DNA of 23,407 nt from Rhizophagus sp. LPA8_4_AMF (lineage: Eukaryota > Glomeromycota > Glomeromycetes > Glomerales > Glomeraceae), in contig JADRCO010001029.1 of NCBI GenBank assembly GCA_021464525.1, positions 1-23,407 on the forward strand. The letters run 5' to 3'. Made by a program: the position numbers and the translations under genes. Position 1 is the stretch's first letter. Every line of letters begins with the position of its first letter. Of the stretch, positions 1 to 10,467 are shown one piece after another. The notes under the pieces are model-generated. The model did no database searches. It had not been told where the DNA came from and saw only the letters and a program-made list of their open reading frames with translations.

Positions 1-149
1 GATATTATTTTAATATCATTTTGATGTCATTTCAATATTAAAATTAAAATAATATCAAAATAATATCAAATAATATCGAAACAGCATATTTAAGTTAAAC
101 TTAACTATGTCGATTCTATGTTGATTGAAAACTATAAGTTTCTGTAAAG
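1..149. repeat. Right end of an AT-rich inverted-repeat (MITE-like) element
   Basis: This stretch matches 21743-21914 almost base for base, apart from about 23 nt present only in the second copy. It carries the same GATATTATTTTAATATCATT start, the same TTAAGTTAAACTTAACTATG block, and the same end, TAAGTTTCTGTAAAG (135-149). Sequence after position 149 differs completely from that after 21914, so 149 marks the element boundary. The left half lies outside the window. No coding capacity is seen. By analogy with the complete copy near the right edge this is a non-autonomous DNA element with short terminal inverted repeats; the superfamily is not assigned. Confidence 0.7.
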
Positions 150-467
150 TATATAAGTCACACCTCTTGGAAACTTTTTTGTGAAATAGTTTTCAGCAAT
201 ATGAAATTTGAAAAAATAAAAATACAGAGAACTCTTTTAAGCAGTGATATATGATGTTCTAGTATCTATGACGTATTCCACCCTTAAAGTTGATGGAAAT
301 GTCCACCTCTTCTTTAGAGAAGCCAATGCAAAAGCATACAAGCTAATAAAACTTTCAGATAGTACTACTAAATTGATCGCTTTCTTCAAATCTTAGAACG
401 CCCTTATATCTGTCATTAGAAAGAATATCAAATAGTTGGATCAGAAAATTAAATGGGCTTACCATGC

Positions 468-644
468 TATACATGTTGCCCAAATTATTTTGGGATGCCA
501 TAATTATAATTTGGGATGCTGTAATTCATTCAGTTTATATGTAATTTACTATATAAAGTGCCAAAATAATTTGGGATGCCATAATTGAATTTGGGATTTT
601 ACTTATAATTATGGCAGCCCAAAATAATTTGGACAGCATGTATA
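468..644. mobile_element. hAT-type miniature element (177 bp) with perfect 8-bp target duplication
   Basis: The element starts TATACATG and ends CATGTATA. It is flanked on both sides by the direct repeat TACCATGC (460-467 and 645-652). The terminal inverted repeats run about 42 bp with about three mismatches: TATACATGTTGCCCAAATTA on the left against TATACATGCTGTCCAAATTA read from the right. Inside, the motif AATTTGGGATGCCATAATT recurs, suggesting internal duplication. An 8-bp target duplication is the hallmark of the hAT superfamily. There is no coding sequence. The insertion lies inside the LINE ORF1-like frame; removing the element and one TACCATGC restores continuity at the nucleotide level, so it is younger than the LINE copy. 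Confidence 0.85.
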
Positions 645-688
645 TACCATGCCACTCTGATATTACTTTCTAGTAGAAAGAAAAAGCA

Positions 689-852
689 GTGACACATATT
701 ACATAATATTTAGTTTAATATATACTTATCCCTTCTCCTCCTTTTATCAGCCAATCAAATTATTATATTATAAATATATGATTTTATTAAGTGTAATGTA
801 AGATTTTAACTATCCTCCTTCCCCTTTAATAATTATGTAATAAGTATCACTT
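689..852. repeat. Possible small inverted-repeat element in the LINE remnant
   Basis: GTGACACATATTACATAAT (689-707) is matched in inverted orientation by the sequence ending at 852 (ATTATGTAATAAGTATCAC), 17 of 19 bases. The short repeat ACTTTCTA flanks the region (664-671 and 850-857) but does not sit exactly at the repeat ends, so the boundaries are uncertain. The insert has no coding potential and interrupts the LINE ORF1-like coding. It is probably another MITE. Confidence 0.4.
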
Positions 853-2964
853 TCTAAACCAAATACTAACTTTTCTTTCCCAAATATTAATCAACTAAAG
901 AAGAATCCAAAGGTTATAGCTTCTGGATCAAATCGTATACCTATTACATCAAGATCTTTAAGTAAGAAGATGAACAATAAACTGAAGCATAATAAAAAGA
1001 AACTGAAGATACCTTCAACTGAATAATCTACCTCATCACAGTCAAAATACAGCAAGAAGACTTTATATACAGAAATAAAGTTATGAAGAAAACTCTGAAA
1101 AAGCTTAACCTAGTCTGATTCTCTTTTGCCAACAGCTGTTTCTTTGACTCCTTATAGATTTTTGTTGGACAGTGAAGATAAGTATTAGGGATAAACTGTG
1201 GTCTCCTTTGACTTGTTAGATATTTTTTCTTTATTTTTTTTTATATAGTTTTTCTTTTTTATTAGAATTTCTTTTATTGTACTTTGATTAGAATTTTTTC
1301 TTTATAATTTTTTCATTTCTTTTGATATCAGCATGACTTTGTATTCCTTTGACCATGAGGTCTTTTGGTTAAAAAAATCAATATTTCACATATCAATCAC
1401 TTATGTAGGTAAATTAGAGTAGAACTATGCACATATGAAGTTCCTTGTGAATAACGGGTGGTTTATTAATGTACATATGAGTAGTTGGGTAGCGAGCTTT
1501 GAACTGTTTACATATAATTCTTTATATTGACTACTATATATCAATAAATGTGTTGCCTTAAAAAAAAAAATAATACATACCAATTACTTGTTTATTTTAT
1601 ATAAGCTTTATTTTTTCAAGAATATCCAGTACTTCTCCTTTTGTTTCAAAATAAGGTATTGAATACATCATCTTTTTAGTATCAGATAGTATTTCAACTT
1701 TTTGTTTAATATTTTTAACATGAAAAATTTTTTTATAATTATAATTATAAGTAATTAAAATATAATAAAGCAAAATATTTTACCTATTAAAATGAACCAA
1801 ACAAATTTTAAAAATATACTTTAGATGTTCAATAATAGATAAATAAAGATATCTGTTATTTAAATATTGTCCTAGGCCTAAGTTTATAAATTACATAAAT
1901 TTATATAATTAATATTTGCCATTTAATACAAAAAAAAAGAGTTTACTATAAAATACCTAATACTTGTCCTAGATATGCATCTGCTATCTGCCAATAATAT
2001 ACCTCTTATTCCTTTATCATCAATATGATAAAAACAAATTTTACTATTTGTATCTTCTTTGACAACTGAGAACACAGCTGTAAACATATTTTGATATACA
2101 TTTACACTTTTATTATTTGTAAAAACTCTTGCAAATATTAAAGCTTTAGTTCAATAGTTGTCCAAAAAATACTAATATAGATCACATTTAAGTTTGCTTA
2201 GCCATCATATAAAATTTCTCAAAATTTTGCTTATTTCAAAAGTATTTTTAAAATTTCTTATTCTACATATCCCTGTTTTTAAGCGATCTAGTGATTGGAT
2301 TTTAATCATCTTAGGATCATTAAAATCGTCTTGATGAGACAAATCTAATGATATAAATTTTATTTTTCTAGGATCAATATTGATAAAAATAACTTTTTTG
2401 GCATATAATTTATGACTTTTATTAGTGTTTTTTGGGATTCTAGTTTAATTAGTAGTTTTAAATTTTCAAGTGAAACTAAACCAAAATTCCAATTTTTCAG
2501 GCAAAATTTGAACAAGTTCCAAATTTTTGGATGAAATTTGATGTAATATTAAGAGGTAAATTAAATTTTAATTAATATTATAATAATTAAATTTTACTAA
2601 ATTGCAATTTAAAAAAATACATACTTTTTTGAAGATTTTTAATATAAGTAACTAATTCCTATTCTTTAATTTCTCTTTGAACCCTCTTGAATGACATATC
2701 AATTTCAAAATAAAATAAATCTAATAATGCAAAAGATTGTTCTTTTCTTATATAAATAATCAATATTTGTCCATTGTGAAAAAATTCTAAAAAAAAATAA
2801 TTTTCAATGTTAGTTTTTAATTTATTTGATTTAATAGAATAAAAGTAATAATAATTTGTAAAATATCTATTTTTTGTATATAAATATTATCCAGATCTTT
2901 ATTTTTCATGAATTCATATATAGTACCTATTATTAACATATAATAATTAATTCTATATCAGTAG

Positions 2965-4364
2965 AAGATTCTGGATATCTCATATATAGGTCATAATTAA
3001 TCTGCATAGATTTAAGCATTTTTTACCCCTTTCAAATTTTAATATAATCTGCCAAAAATTCAATATAACATTCAAATTTATATGTAATTTGCTAAAATTC
3101 AGAATATGACTTTATAATAGAAATTAATGCTGCTAATAACGATTTCAATGTTGTAATAATATCGAACAATTATTTTTATTATTTTGTTTATTTTTATTAT
3201 TTATGCTGACACGTTAATTTAATATTGTTGAAAATATGTTGGTAAATAACTGATCAGTACCAACATAAAAGATAGAATAAAATATCAAGGCAAAATAAAG
3301 TTAGTTTTTAGTATCATTACCTTAAATTGATCTCAGTGAAATAGAATTTTTATGTAAAATAAGCTTAAAATTAATCAATTGGTGTAAAACTTTTATTGTA
3401 AAAAAAAATCTTTTTTTTTAAAAAAAATACTTTAATTTATCTCACCTTTCACCTCCGACCACCCACCCAGCGCACAAAATCTATTCAAAATTTGCCAGAT
3501 TTTTCAAAAGATTTCTGATAAATCTGGAAAATTTTTTTAAATTCAGAATTTTATCGGATGTGATGCAGCAGATTTCCAGTAAATTTTATGAATGCCGGAA
3601 ATTTTATTTATATATACTTTTTAAAATAAGAATTTGCCTATTTTTTTGAAAGGAACCATCACTAATTTTTTGACACTTAAAACCATATTGTAATGAAGAC
3701 ATAATGAAAAAATTAATATCAACAGATCCATGTCATTTAAATTCAAAAAAATTGATAAATTTTATTGTTCTCAGTTACTTATTCTGGTGTAAAAAATAAA
3801 TTTCTGGAATTTTCAACCCTTTTCAGAAAAAGTTTGGAATTTTTGAAAAAGATTTTGTGCATTGCACCCATCACTAGGAATTTTGGTTCATTATATAATT
3901 TTTATCTTTACACAGATGTGTATGCAGAATGCGTATACAAAATGCAAAAAAATGTGACGCGTCTTATGCACCCCTGAAATTACAATTATGCAATATAAGT
4001 TATTGTAATTTTACCGTTATAATTAATTTGCATTAAGATAATAGTATTATTTAATAAAAAACAACTTTATTATTATATATTTTAACGTATTTTTACGTGT
4101 TTTTAAGTGTTTAATATATTTATTATATTTTTACACATATTAAATTAATAAAAAAAGAATTTCACATATTATACCAAAAATAGGGTCAATTTGCTCAAAA
4201 ATATATGATGACTTTGTAAAATTTGACCCAATTTGCAAAATCCAAAAATATGACTTTATGCTAAATTTGGCTGAATTTGCAAAAACTTATTTATGACATT
4301 TTATTAAATTTGGCCAAATTTGTGAAAAATCCTATGTGAGTTATATATGAGATGTCTAAAATCC
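2965..4364. mobile_element. 1.4-kb non-autonomous element with inverted ends and 9-bp flanking repeats
   Basis: The ends are related in inverted orientation: the left begins AAGATTCTGGATATCTCATA and the right, read inward, begins GGATTTTAGACATCTCATAT, about 23 of 30 bases alike. Flanking direct repeats TATCAGTAG (2956-2964) and TATCAGCAG (4365-4373) differ at one base, fitting an old 9-bp target duplication, typical of MULE elements. The left 110 bp also occur at 23301-23407. Both arms carry AT-rich repeats of about 40 nt. The interior (about 3130-4180) has no recognisable coding; an open frame at 3765-3977 shows no familiar motif. The element lies inside the decayed transposase and therefore entered after it. 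Confidence 0.6.
4208..4335. repeat. Three degenerate ~42-bp tandem units in the right arm of the 1.4-kb element
   Basis: Three successive units start ATGACTTTGTAAAATTTGAC (4208), ATGACTTTATGCTAAATTTG (4250) and ATGACATTTTATTAAATTTG (4293). Each continues with an AATTTG block and an A-rich end. The spacing of 42-43 bp is regular. The left arm (about 3040-3120) has similar blocks in the other orientation (for example TATAATCTGCCAAAAATTCA), so subterminal tandem repeats appear to be part of the element's structure. Confidence 0.55.
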
Positions 4365-6434
4365 TATCAGCAGTATATAAACTATTTTAGTAATCTGCAG
4401 CTCAATTGTTTAAAGCAGGTAACATTCTGATCAGATGACAGATAACATCATTTTGGAAGACAAAGCTACTTAGACAAATAGTAATCACTCAGAGTAACAT
4501 GATATAAAATAATTATCAAGAATATTTTGTCTATATGAATTTACTGATCTTTTTTCTTTTAAAATTAAATAATTGATTTTGGCTGATTGTTTAAGCTAGG
4601 ATAGAAAGAATTTAAAGCACAGCCATTTAGATAAGTTAATAATATTAGCTCTAATATTTTATAAAAGGAAAATAAATTTAAAATTACAAAATAGTAAAAG
4701 TAGTTTATGCATGAAATTTTTGTTTAAAAAGACTTACTTGTTAAAAATTTTCTAGCTGTAAAGTTTAATAAATCTTCATTATTCATTATAGTCTATAAAT
4801 CTTTAATCAGATTTATTGGTATTTTAACATATAGGTGGTAAGAAAAGATGTATATAAACATCTTTAGAAATTATTATAATATAAGAGCATTTTTCCAAGT
4901 CTATTGGAATTATACAATAAAACCAGACTTGATATAATTTGTATATAATGGAACCACTATCAATTACCATATTTTCAGAAAGTTTATATGGAAGCTATAA
5001 ATATTAAACAATTATAAGTATTTATTAATAATAATTATTAAAATTAAATAATAATAGTAAAATTTATATCTACAGTATTTTTTCTCTTTGAATTGTATGG
5101 AAGAATAGTATAATACCTATCAAGCACCCTATTTGATGTTGAATCTTAATGTATAATGCAAAAATATAAATACTTATATTGATTACAACAATAATAGTTA
5201 ATAATGAAAATATTGTAATTTGTATACCTTTATATTATTGGCTTCTGTAAAATTAGTATAAAGGTTACAATTCTGAAACAATTCTTGTAAATAAGTAATA
5301 TTTACGCCTAAAGGAATTCTTATATATCTATGGGATTCAGCCTTCTTCCATTTACTACATCCAATAAAATATTTTGTTGTATTGCTTTCGTTAAATTATA
5401 GAAATATTGAATTATATAGATGAATATAAGAATTAGAATTGAAACAATTTATAATACATACTGCTTTATGTTGATAAAATTTTGCACTTCTATTACAAGT
5501 TATATTATTGAATTAGTCTGTATACTGATAAGAAATGTTAAAATATGATACAAAAAAACTAAATTATTTATTTGTAGTTTAGTTAATTCAAAATTTATAC
5601 ATATAAAATATACTAAAAAAGAACTTACTTAAGAGTATACTTTTCAACTGAATACTTATAAGTATTGTATATATTCTTATAGACATTAGTTTTAAAATCT
5701 ACTGAAATATGTAAAGAATCCAACTCTTTAGCAGAATGAAAATACATCTTGATTCCATAATATTTTCTCATATTTTTCATGGCTATTATTCTGAGAAATT
5801 CACATTCAAATTCATACATTAATCCACTCTTACTATCTACTGCATACTGAATATTCTTAAGGCTAAAATAGTTTCTTGCTTTTTCATGACCAAGTACAGA
5901 CACATTATAAATATAAGCTACACCTTTTTCTGAAGTCCTGGAATATTCTTGTAACTCTAGATGAAATTCAAAATCATTTATTACTATGTTTCTCCCAAAG
6001 TCTCCAATAGTTAGATTATTCTAGTAAAAAAAAAAAAAAAATCAAAATATAACTGACAAATATGTTATATAACCAAATCTAATTACCTCATAATTATCCA
6101 CAAATATTTGTTCTTTTTCACTAACAACAGAACAAACTATGTCATCAACCATATTATCAGAATCATAAACACTAGTAGTATCTATTTACAATCTATAATA
6201 ATGATAAAATAGCAAAAAATCAATATTGTTATCAAATAATAGTATAATATACGTGAAAAAAAAGATATTATATTACATAGTATTATTAAAAATCAACTTA
6301 TATAGGAGATATAGGAAGAATATTTAACAAAATAAAATATATGAAAGGTTGAAAGGTTAGAATTTAATATGTTTATTATGATACAATCATAAATTTATTT
6401 GTATATAGTAACACAAATTACATGATATATAAGG

Positions 6435-6522
6435 AGTAATGTAAAGTATTTACCAAAAAAATTTACGTTCCGTACCAAATATAAGAGAAGTAACATAATG
6501 GATTATATGACTTTACATTACT
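6435..6522. repeat. Short inverted-repeat unit (13-bp perfect arms)
   Basis: AGTAATGTAAAGT (6435-6447) is the exact reverse complement of ACTTTACATTACT (6510-6522), with 62 bp between them. This may be a very small MITE or a hairpin. No target duplication was found and no coding sequence lies inside. Confidence 0.4.
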
Positions 6523-6589
6523 TACTTAGCCAATTTCCGTTACTTACTTTCTATATATTCTATTGTACTGTACTAAAATTTTGCTTAGT

Positions 6590-6856
6590 ATACTGTACTT
6601 TCCCAATTCTGACCATAGTATAGCAGATTCTTGAGAATCCTGGTATAAATTGTAGGGCCCTTTGGCTAAAAACTTTGTATTTCATATACAAATACCTGCA
6701 TGAGCCAAATTATCTCACCAATAGTGTACAAATGGAGTTGGAGTTCTTTATGAATGACAGGTAGTTTATTGGATAATTATTTTTACTTTTTTGTATTAGA
6801 CTTTTGTATGGAATTAATAATCTAATAAATGCACTGCAGAATAAAAAAAAAAAAAA
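6590..6856 (+). mobile_element. 3' end of a second LINE-type retroposon with poly(A) tail
   Basis: The block GGGCCCTTTGGCTAAAAAC, then TGTATTTCATATACAAATAC, and further on GGTAGTTTATTGG corresponds in order to the tail of the copy ending at 1571 (GGTCTTTTGGTTAAAAAAA, TATTTCACATATCAATCACT, GGTGGTTTATTAATG). AATAAA is at 6824-6829 and the A-run at 6843-6856. Only non-coding tail is recognised; the 5' limit is not visible and may lie further left. The two tails are clearly related but well diverged. Confidence 0.55.
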
Positions 6857-7909
6857 TTTTGTATAAATTTACTACATAATTTTCCAATAAGTCATATAGT
6901 TGAAATTGTATAGTTATACAAAAGTCAGATGTTTATTACTTCATTTGTACAAATATTATAAATAGGATTTTCATTTTGTATTAAAATTTTTTTATTTAAA
7001 AATTTTTGAAATTTTTTAAAGACTGTTTAAGATATTTTATTAAGTCTTTTTGTTTAAGAATTTTTTTAAGATATCTATACTATATAATAATTGTTTTTAT
7101 GTGTAACTGTAATATTTAGACTGACTATAAACTGTAAATATTTTTGTATATTACCTGTTACATAATGTGTTAATAATGTAGTTTAGCTATGTCACGCTTT
7201 TTTTTATAGTCATGCTTTTTTTTTACATTTTAATAAAGAATTTTTTATTTGGTTTAATAAAAAATTTTTTTATTTAAGAAATTTAAGGGTTCGTTTAGGA
7301 CATTTTTTGATAAAAGATTTGCTCAGTTGAGAAATTTTTTTAAGAATTTATTTACAATACATTTATTATTTATCTTATTATTCAGTAATTGTAGAGAAAT
7401 ACTTTTCTGATATAGTATAATATATAGTCTTTTACTTCATCTTGAACATTTATTTGGACTATATAGTAGAATGTAATTATAATGAAAGTGACTATAGAGG
7501 AAGTTGATTGTAAATTAATTTCAAATTTGAAAAATCCAATAAATCATGAAATCAGAGCGGATGATGATTTCCTGCAATGATTAGCATGAATTCTTGTGTA
7601 ATAAAAGTTAATTTTGTAAAATTCTGCCGGTCAAATTTAATGATTGCAAATAACCCATCCTGTGAAAATTCTGATACAAAGACTGCACAGAATTTTTTTT
7701 TGATACAACTGACTTAGAATCCCAATTTATAAAATATTGTGATTATTTATACTAATAAAATCCAGTATATTAATATGAAAAATGTGATCTCAGACAATTA
7801 TACTGTTAATATTTATGTATTTAATTCAATAAGAATATTTAACTTTATTTATAAATATGCAAAAAAAAAATAATTATTGTATCGCTGTATAAATAAGATA
7901 AATTTAATT
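6857..7909. other. Intergenic stretch, no gene seen
   Basis: The stretch is dominated by long T and A runs and loosely repeated phrases such as TTTAAGAATTTTTTTAAG (around 7057 and 7335). No open frame with recognisable protein features appears on either strand. The right end holds the 3' untranslated region of the alkaline phosphatase gene, which is read leftward. Confidence 0.6.
7844..7849 (-). promoter_or_regulatory. Polyadenylation signal of the alkaline phosphatase gene
   Basis: AATAAA reads on minus (TTTATT on plus) about 60 nt downstream of the phosphatase stop codon. It is the first perfect signal after the stop. Confidence 0.5.
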
Positions 7910-10467
7910 TTAATGATGGTGGTGTTCATCATTATGGAAATGAGTGGAATCAAAAGCTTGATGAAACGTTCCTACAAAAATAATAAAAATTAGTAAACTA
8001 TTTAACTTAATGATTTAATATGTATTTTAATATATACCATTATTACTGTTAAATAGGAAAAATGAAAGATTTGTTAATAAGTTGAGCTTTTAAATATACC
8101 AATAAAATAACATTATTAGATACTTAATACATGCCTATTTAATTTAAATGTGATAAAATCAAGATCCAAATTAAGATATTTGATAATAAAGTCTCCGATA
8201 TCAGTATTTTCATGATTTCCGCGTAAAGCATCACTACCTTGTCCGTATGCATAAAGATTAACATCAACAGAAGAATGTCCATGTGTTGCCCACTAGTAGA
8301 GAGATTTTTTTAAGAAAATTTTAGTCATACTGTGTATTCCTGTCTTAAATAACGATAATAAAAAAAAATTGACTAAGGCACTTACCCCAAGTTGAGCCCT
8401 AAAGTTTGTAATATTAGCAAAAAAGTATTCATAATCTAATTGAGTACGATTTTGAATTAACCAATTGACATCATGATCATCAATATCTTCGATTCCTAAT
8501 CCGTTACGAATTATATTTTTAACATAAGCTTCACGATCGTTTTCCCAATAACTCAATAGTTCTTGTGAAAGAATAAATGATGAATTCTTTACACGCGAGA
8601 CAGGTTCAGGATACCTATCAAAATAATTTTAAATTTAAGCATGAATTTTAATTTAAATTTAGCATTAAAATTTCTTGAACGAAATAATGTATATACCATA
8701 GATATTGTGGTAGATCGGAAACTTGACGAGCGAGAGACAATCCACCAGTTTCGTGATCACTGACTGAAATCATAACTGTACCAGGGTGTTTATCGACATA
8801 TTTCTTGACTAGATCAATCGTTTCATGATAAGCTAAAATATCATGAGCATGTGAAGCAGCATCATTTCTACAAGTAATTTAAACAAAAATTTTAATATTT
8901 TCATGATTTTTGTAATATGATGCTAAAAAAAAAAAATTGTTGAGTCAGCAAATAGTGAAAAAAAAAATCCATACGAATGAGCAGCCATATCTTTGAAGTG
9001 AATTCATAAAAAAAATTAGACCAAATGTTTGATGTAAATTTCATTAGAATCAAAATTTTTATTTTTCATTTTAATAATTACCAATCCTACTGCCTTCAAT
9101 CATAAGGAAAAAGCCTTTATCACTATCAGCAGTTGCGGATTCGAGGAATTTAAGAGCTTTTTCTGACATTTCTTTCAAAGATGGTTCTTTAGTAGGATCA
9201 CGATCAATTTCATATGACATATGCTATTAAATCATGTACGTTAATTTTTAACATCATCATTATCGATAACATATGAAGAGAGAACTTACGTCGAGTGTAA
9301 ATAGTCCTAAAAGGGGAAACCTTCAATATATATATATAAATTAAATGAGTTACATAATAAATCTTAGTAAAAACAAATAAAAACAAATAAGGCAAGAAAA
9401 AGATCATACTTGTCTTTGCTTGGTTCAAGATCATCAAACTCTTTCCTTGTAGAAAAATATTTAAACCCTCTTTCTTTTGACTCTTTAACCAAGTCACGTT
9501 CATCAATTCTACAACTTCCTTTTGTGCTATTTGGCAAGAAAAAGCAACGACCTCCACCAAACATTAAATCAACTTGTCTTCCAAGAGGATAATCGCCAAT
9601 TTGTTGTACAGCAATATCAGCTTCCATATCTCTATCAACTACATGAGCCGAGAACGTGGCTGGTGTAGCATGAGTGATACGGCTCGTGACAACTAAGCCA
9701 GTCGCAAAACCTAAGTGTTTTGCAGATTCCAGCACGGTACCACAAGGAACTTTCTCCGGAGTAACTATTCGTTACATACACAAATTTAGTTAAGTATAAA
9801 TGTTTAAAACAAAAAAAAAATAATCATAAATGATAAAAATTAACCTCCTATAGCGCCATTATAAGTTTTAACAGAACATGCAAAAGCTGTAGCTCCAGCG
9901 GCGGAATCAGTGACAAGGCTATTCGATGATCTAGTTCGAGAAGATCCAACAAGAATTTCATCTAATGGAGTGAGATAATTATAGTTCAATTTTTTTACAT
10001 ATTGTATATAATCGCGAGCGAATGTTTCCGACGCAGGACCAAATCCATCAGAGATCATAAGGATGACATTTCTTTTCTCATAAGAATCATCTAATAATAA
10101 ATGTTGATTAAAGAAATATTTTTTGATATGATACACAAGTTACAACTTTTTGATCTCTCGCTTCTTACCATAAGATAATGATGTCCATAATGAAACTATT
10201 CCTATTACTGCGGCTACGATTATCACCGCAATGAAAATTATAGTACACACTTCTTTACGCGTCTTTAGAAGGTTGAATTAGAAATTAATCGATAGAAAAA
10301 AAATGATTTGACATTTTTTATTTAATCGATTAATTTACAGTTAATTTTTAATAAGCTTAGATAAATTTTTCTTGTTATTACTATGAATAAGTTATTCCGA
10401 CCTTTTTTCGTTCTTGCCCAAGACCAAGTAAACGTTCCGTTTCTGCTGGATCTCCGTGAGTGTTCAT
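7910..10467 (-). CDS. PHO8: Vacuolar-type alkaline phosphatase, 11 exons, 526 aa
   Basis: Exons on minus: 10402-10467, 10169-10262, 9845-10090, 9410-9764, 9290-9320, 9082-9223, 8975-8990, 8697-8867, 8386-8614, 8124-8292, 7910-7971. They total 1581 nt and every phase agrees. The protein hydrolyses phosphate monoesters in the vacuole lumen. Residues 1-27 are cytosolic with an acidic dileucine signal ETERLL (9-14); 28-48 form one membrane anchor. Active-site residues are visible: Asp68 in ISDGFG, nucleophile Ser116 in TDSAAGATA, His167/Thr169 in THATPA, Asp312 and His316 in IDMAAH, Asp354/His355 in SDHETGG, and His456 in THGHS. The residue after Asp312 is Met, where E. coli has Lys and yeast His. 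The C-terminus is His-rich (EHHHH). Length is close to yeast Pho8 (566 aa). The first intron's donor (GTCGGA) is weak and the last donor (GTATCT) was chosen by phase, so these two joins are least certain. No break is seen; the gene looks functional. Confidence 0.95.

Larger units (their letters stand above)
268..1571 (+). mobile_element. LINE-type retroposon remnant: ORF1-like coding and poly(A) tail
   Basis: From 268 a plus-strand frame reads MTYSTLKVDGNVHLFF and continues through AYKLIKLSDSTTKLIAFFKS. It is broken by stops and by inserted elements, and resumes at about 885 as a Lys/Ser-rich stretch (NPKVIASGSNRIPITSRS, then KKLKIPSTE, later SLTPYRFLLDSEDK at about 1144-1185). A non-coding tail follows with AATAAA at 1543-1548 and an A-run at 1560-1570. 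The layout (basic ORF1-like protein, 3' tail, polyadenylation signal, poly(A)) indicates a retroposed copy. The reverse transcriptase ORF2 expected of a full LINE is absent between about 1185 and the tail, so the copy is internally deleted or a non-autonomous derivative. From memory, similar ORF1 proteins are common in Rhizophagus; I could not check this. The poly(A) end abuts the decayed transposase at 1597. Confidence 0.55.
1597..6182 (-). pseudogene. Decayed multi-exon MULE-type transposase gene, split by a later insertion
   Basis: Read on minus from 6182, coding patches appear in transposase order. Patch 6087-6182 (VYDSDNMVDDIVCSVVSEKE) and patch 5629-6020 (130 codons ending KYSVEKYTLK) are joined by a GT-AG intron in phase 0. 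Then come 5228-5384 (KYFIGCSKWKKAESHRYIRI), 4824-4994 (containing FYCIIPIDLEKCSYI), about 4740-4820 (LLNFTARKFLT) and about 4484-4601 (AKINYLILKEKRSVNSYRQN). After an inserted element (2965-4364) the order continues with about 2633-2790 (FEIDMSFKRV), 1957-2150 (ALIFARVFTNNKS, later ILLADS), 1784-1871 (HLKYIFKICLVHFNR) and 1597-1720 (MYSIPYFETKGEVLDILEKI). The Asp in EIDMSF, the Asp in LLAD and the C-x2-H of CLVHF fit the DDE plus CxxH pattern of MULE transposases; the earlier Cys-rich part fits a WRKY/GCM-like zinc finger. Several frame breaks and stops show it is dead. The 3' end is cut off by the LINE poly(A) at 1570. Family recognition is from memory. Confidence 0.6.

Noticed and set aside
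3765-3977. Open frame of 70 codons on plus inside the 1.4-kb element
   Set aside because: Low-complexity Phe/Leu/Lys composition with no motif; the element otherwise looks non-coding.
9410-9592. Open frame of 60 codons on plus within the phosphatase
   Set aside because: It is exactly antisense to exon 4 of the phosphatase, whose minus-strand reading is clearly conserved.
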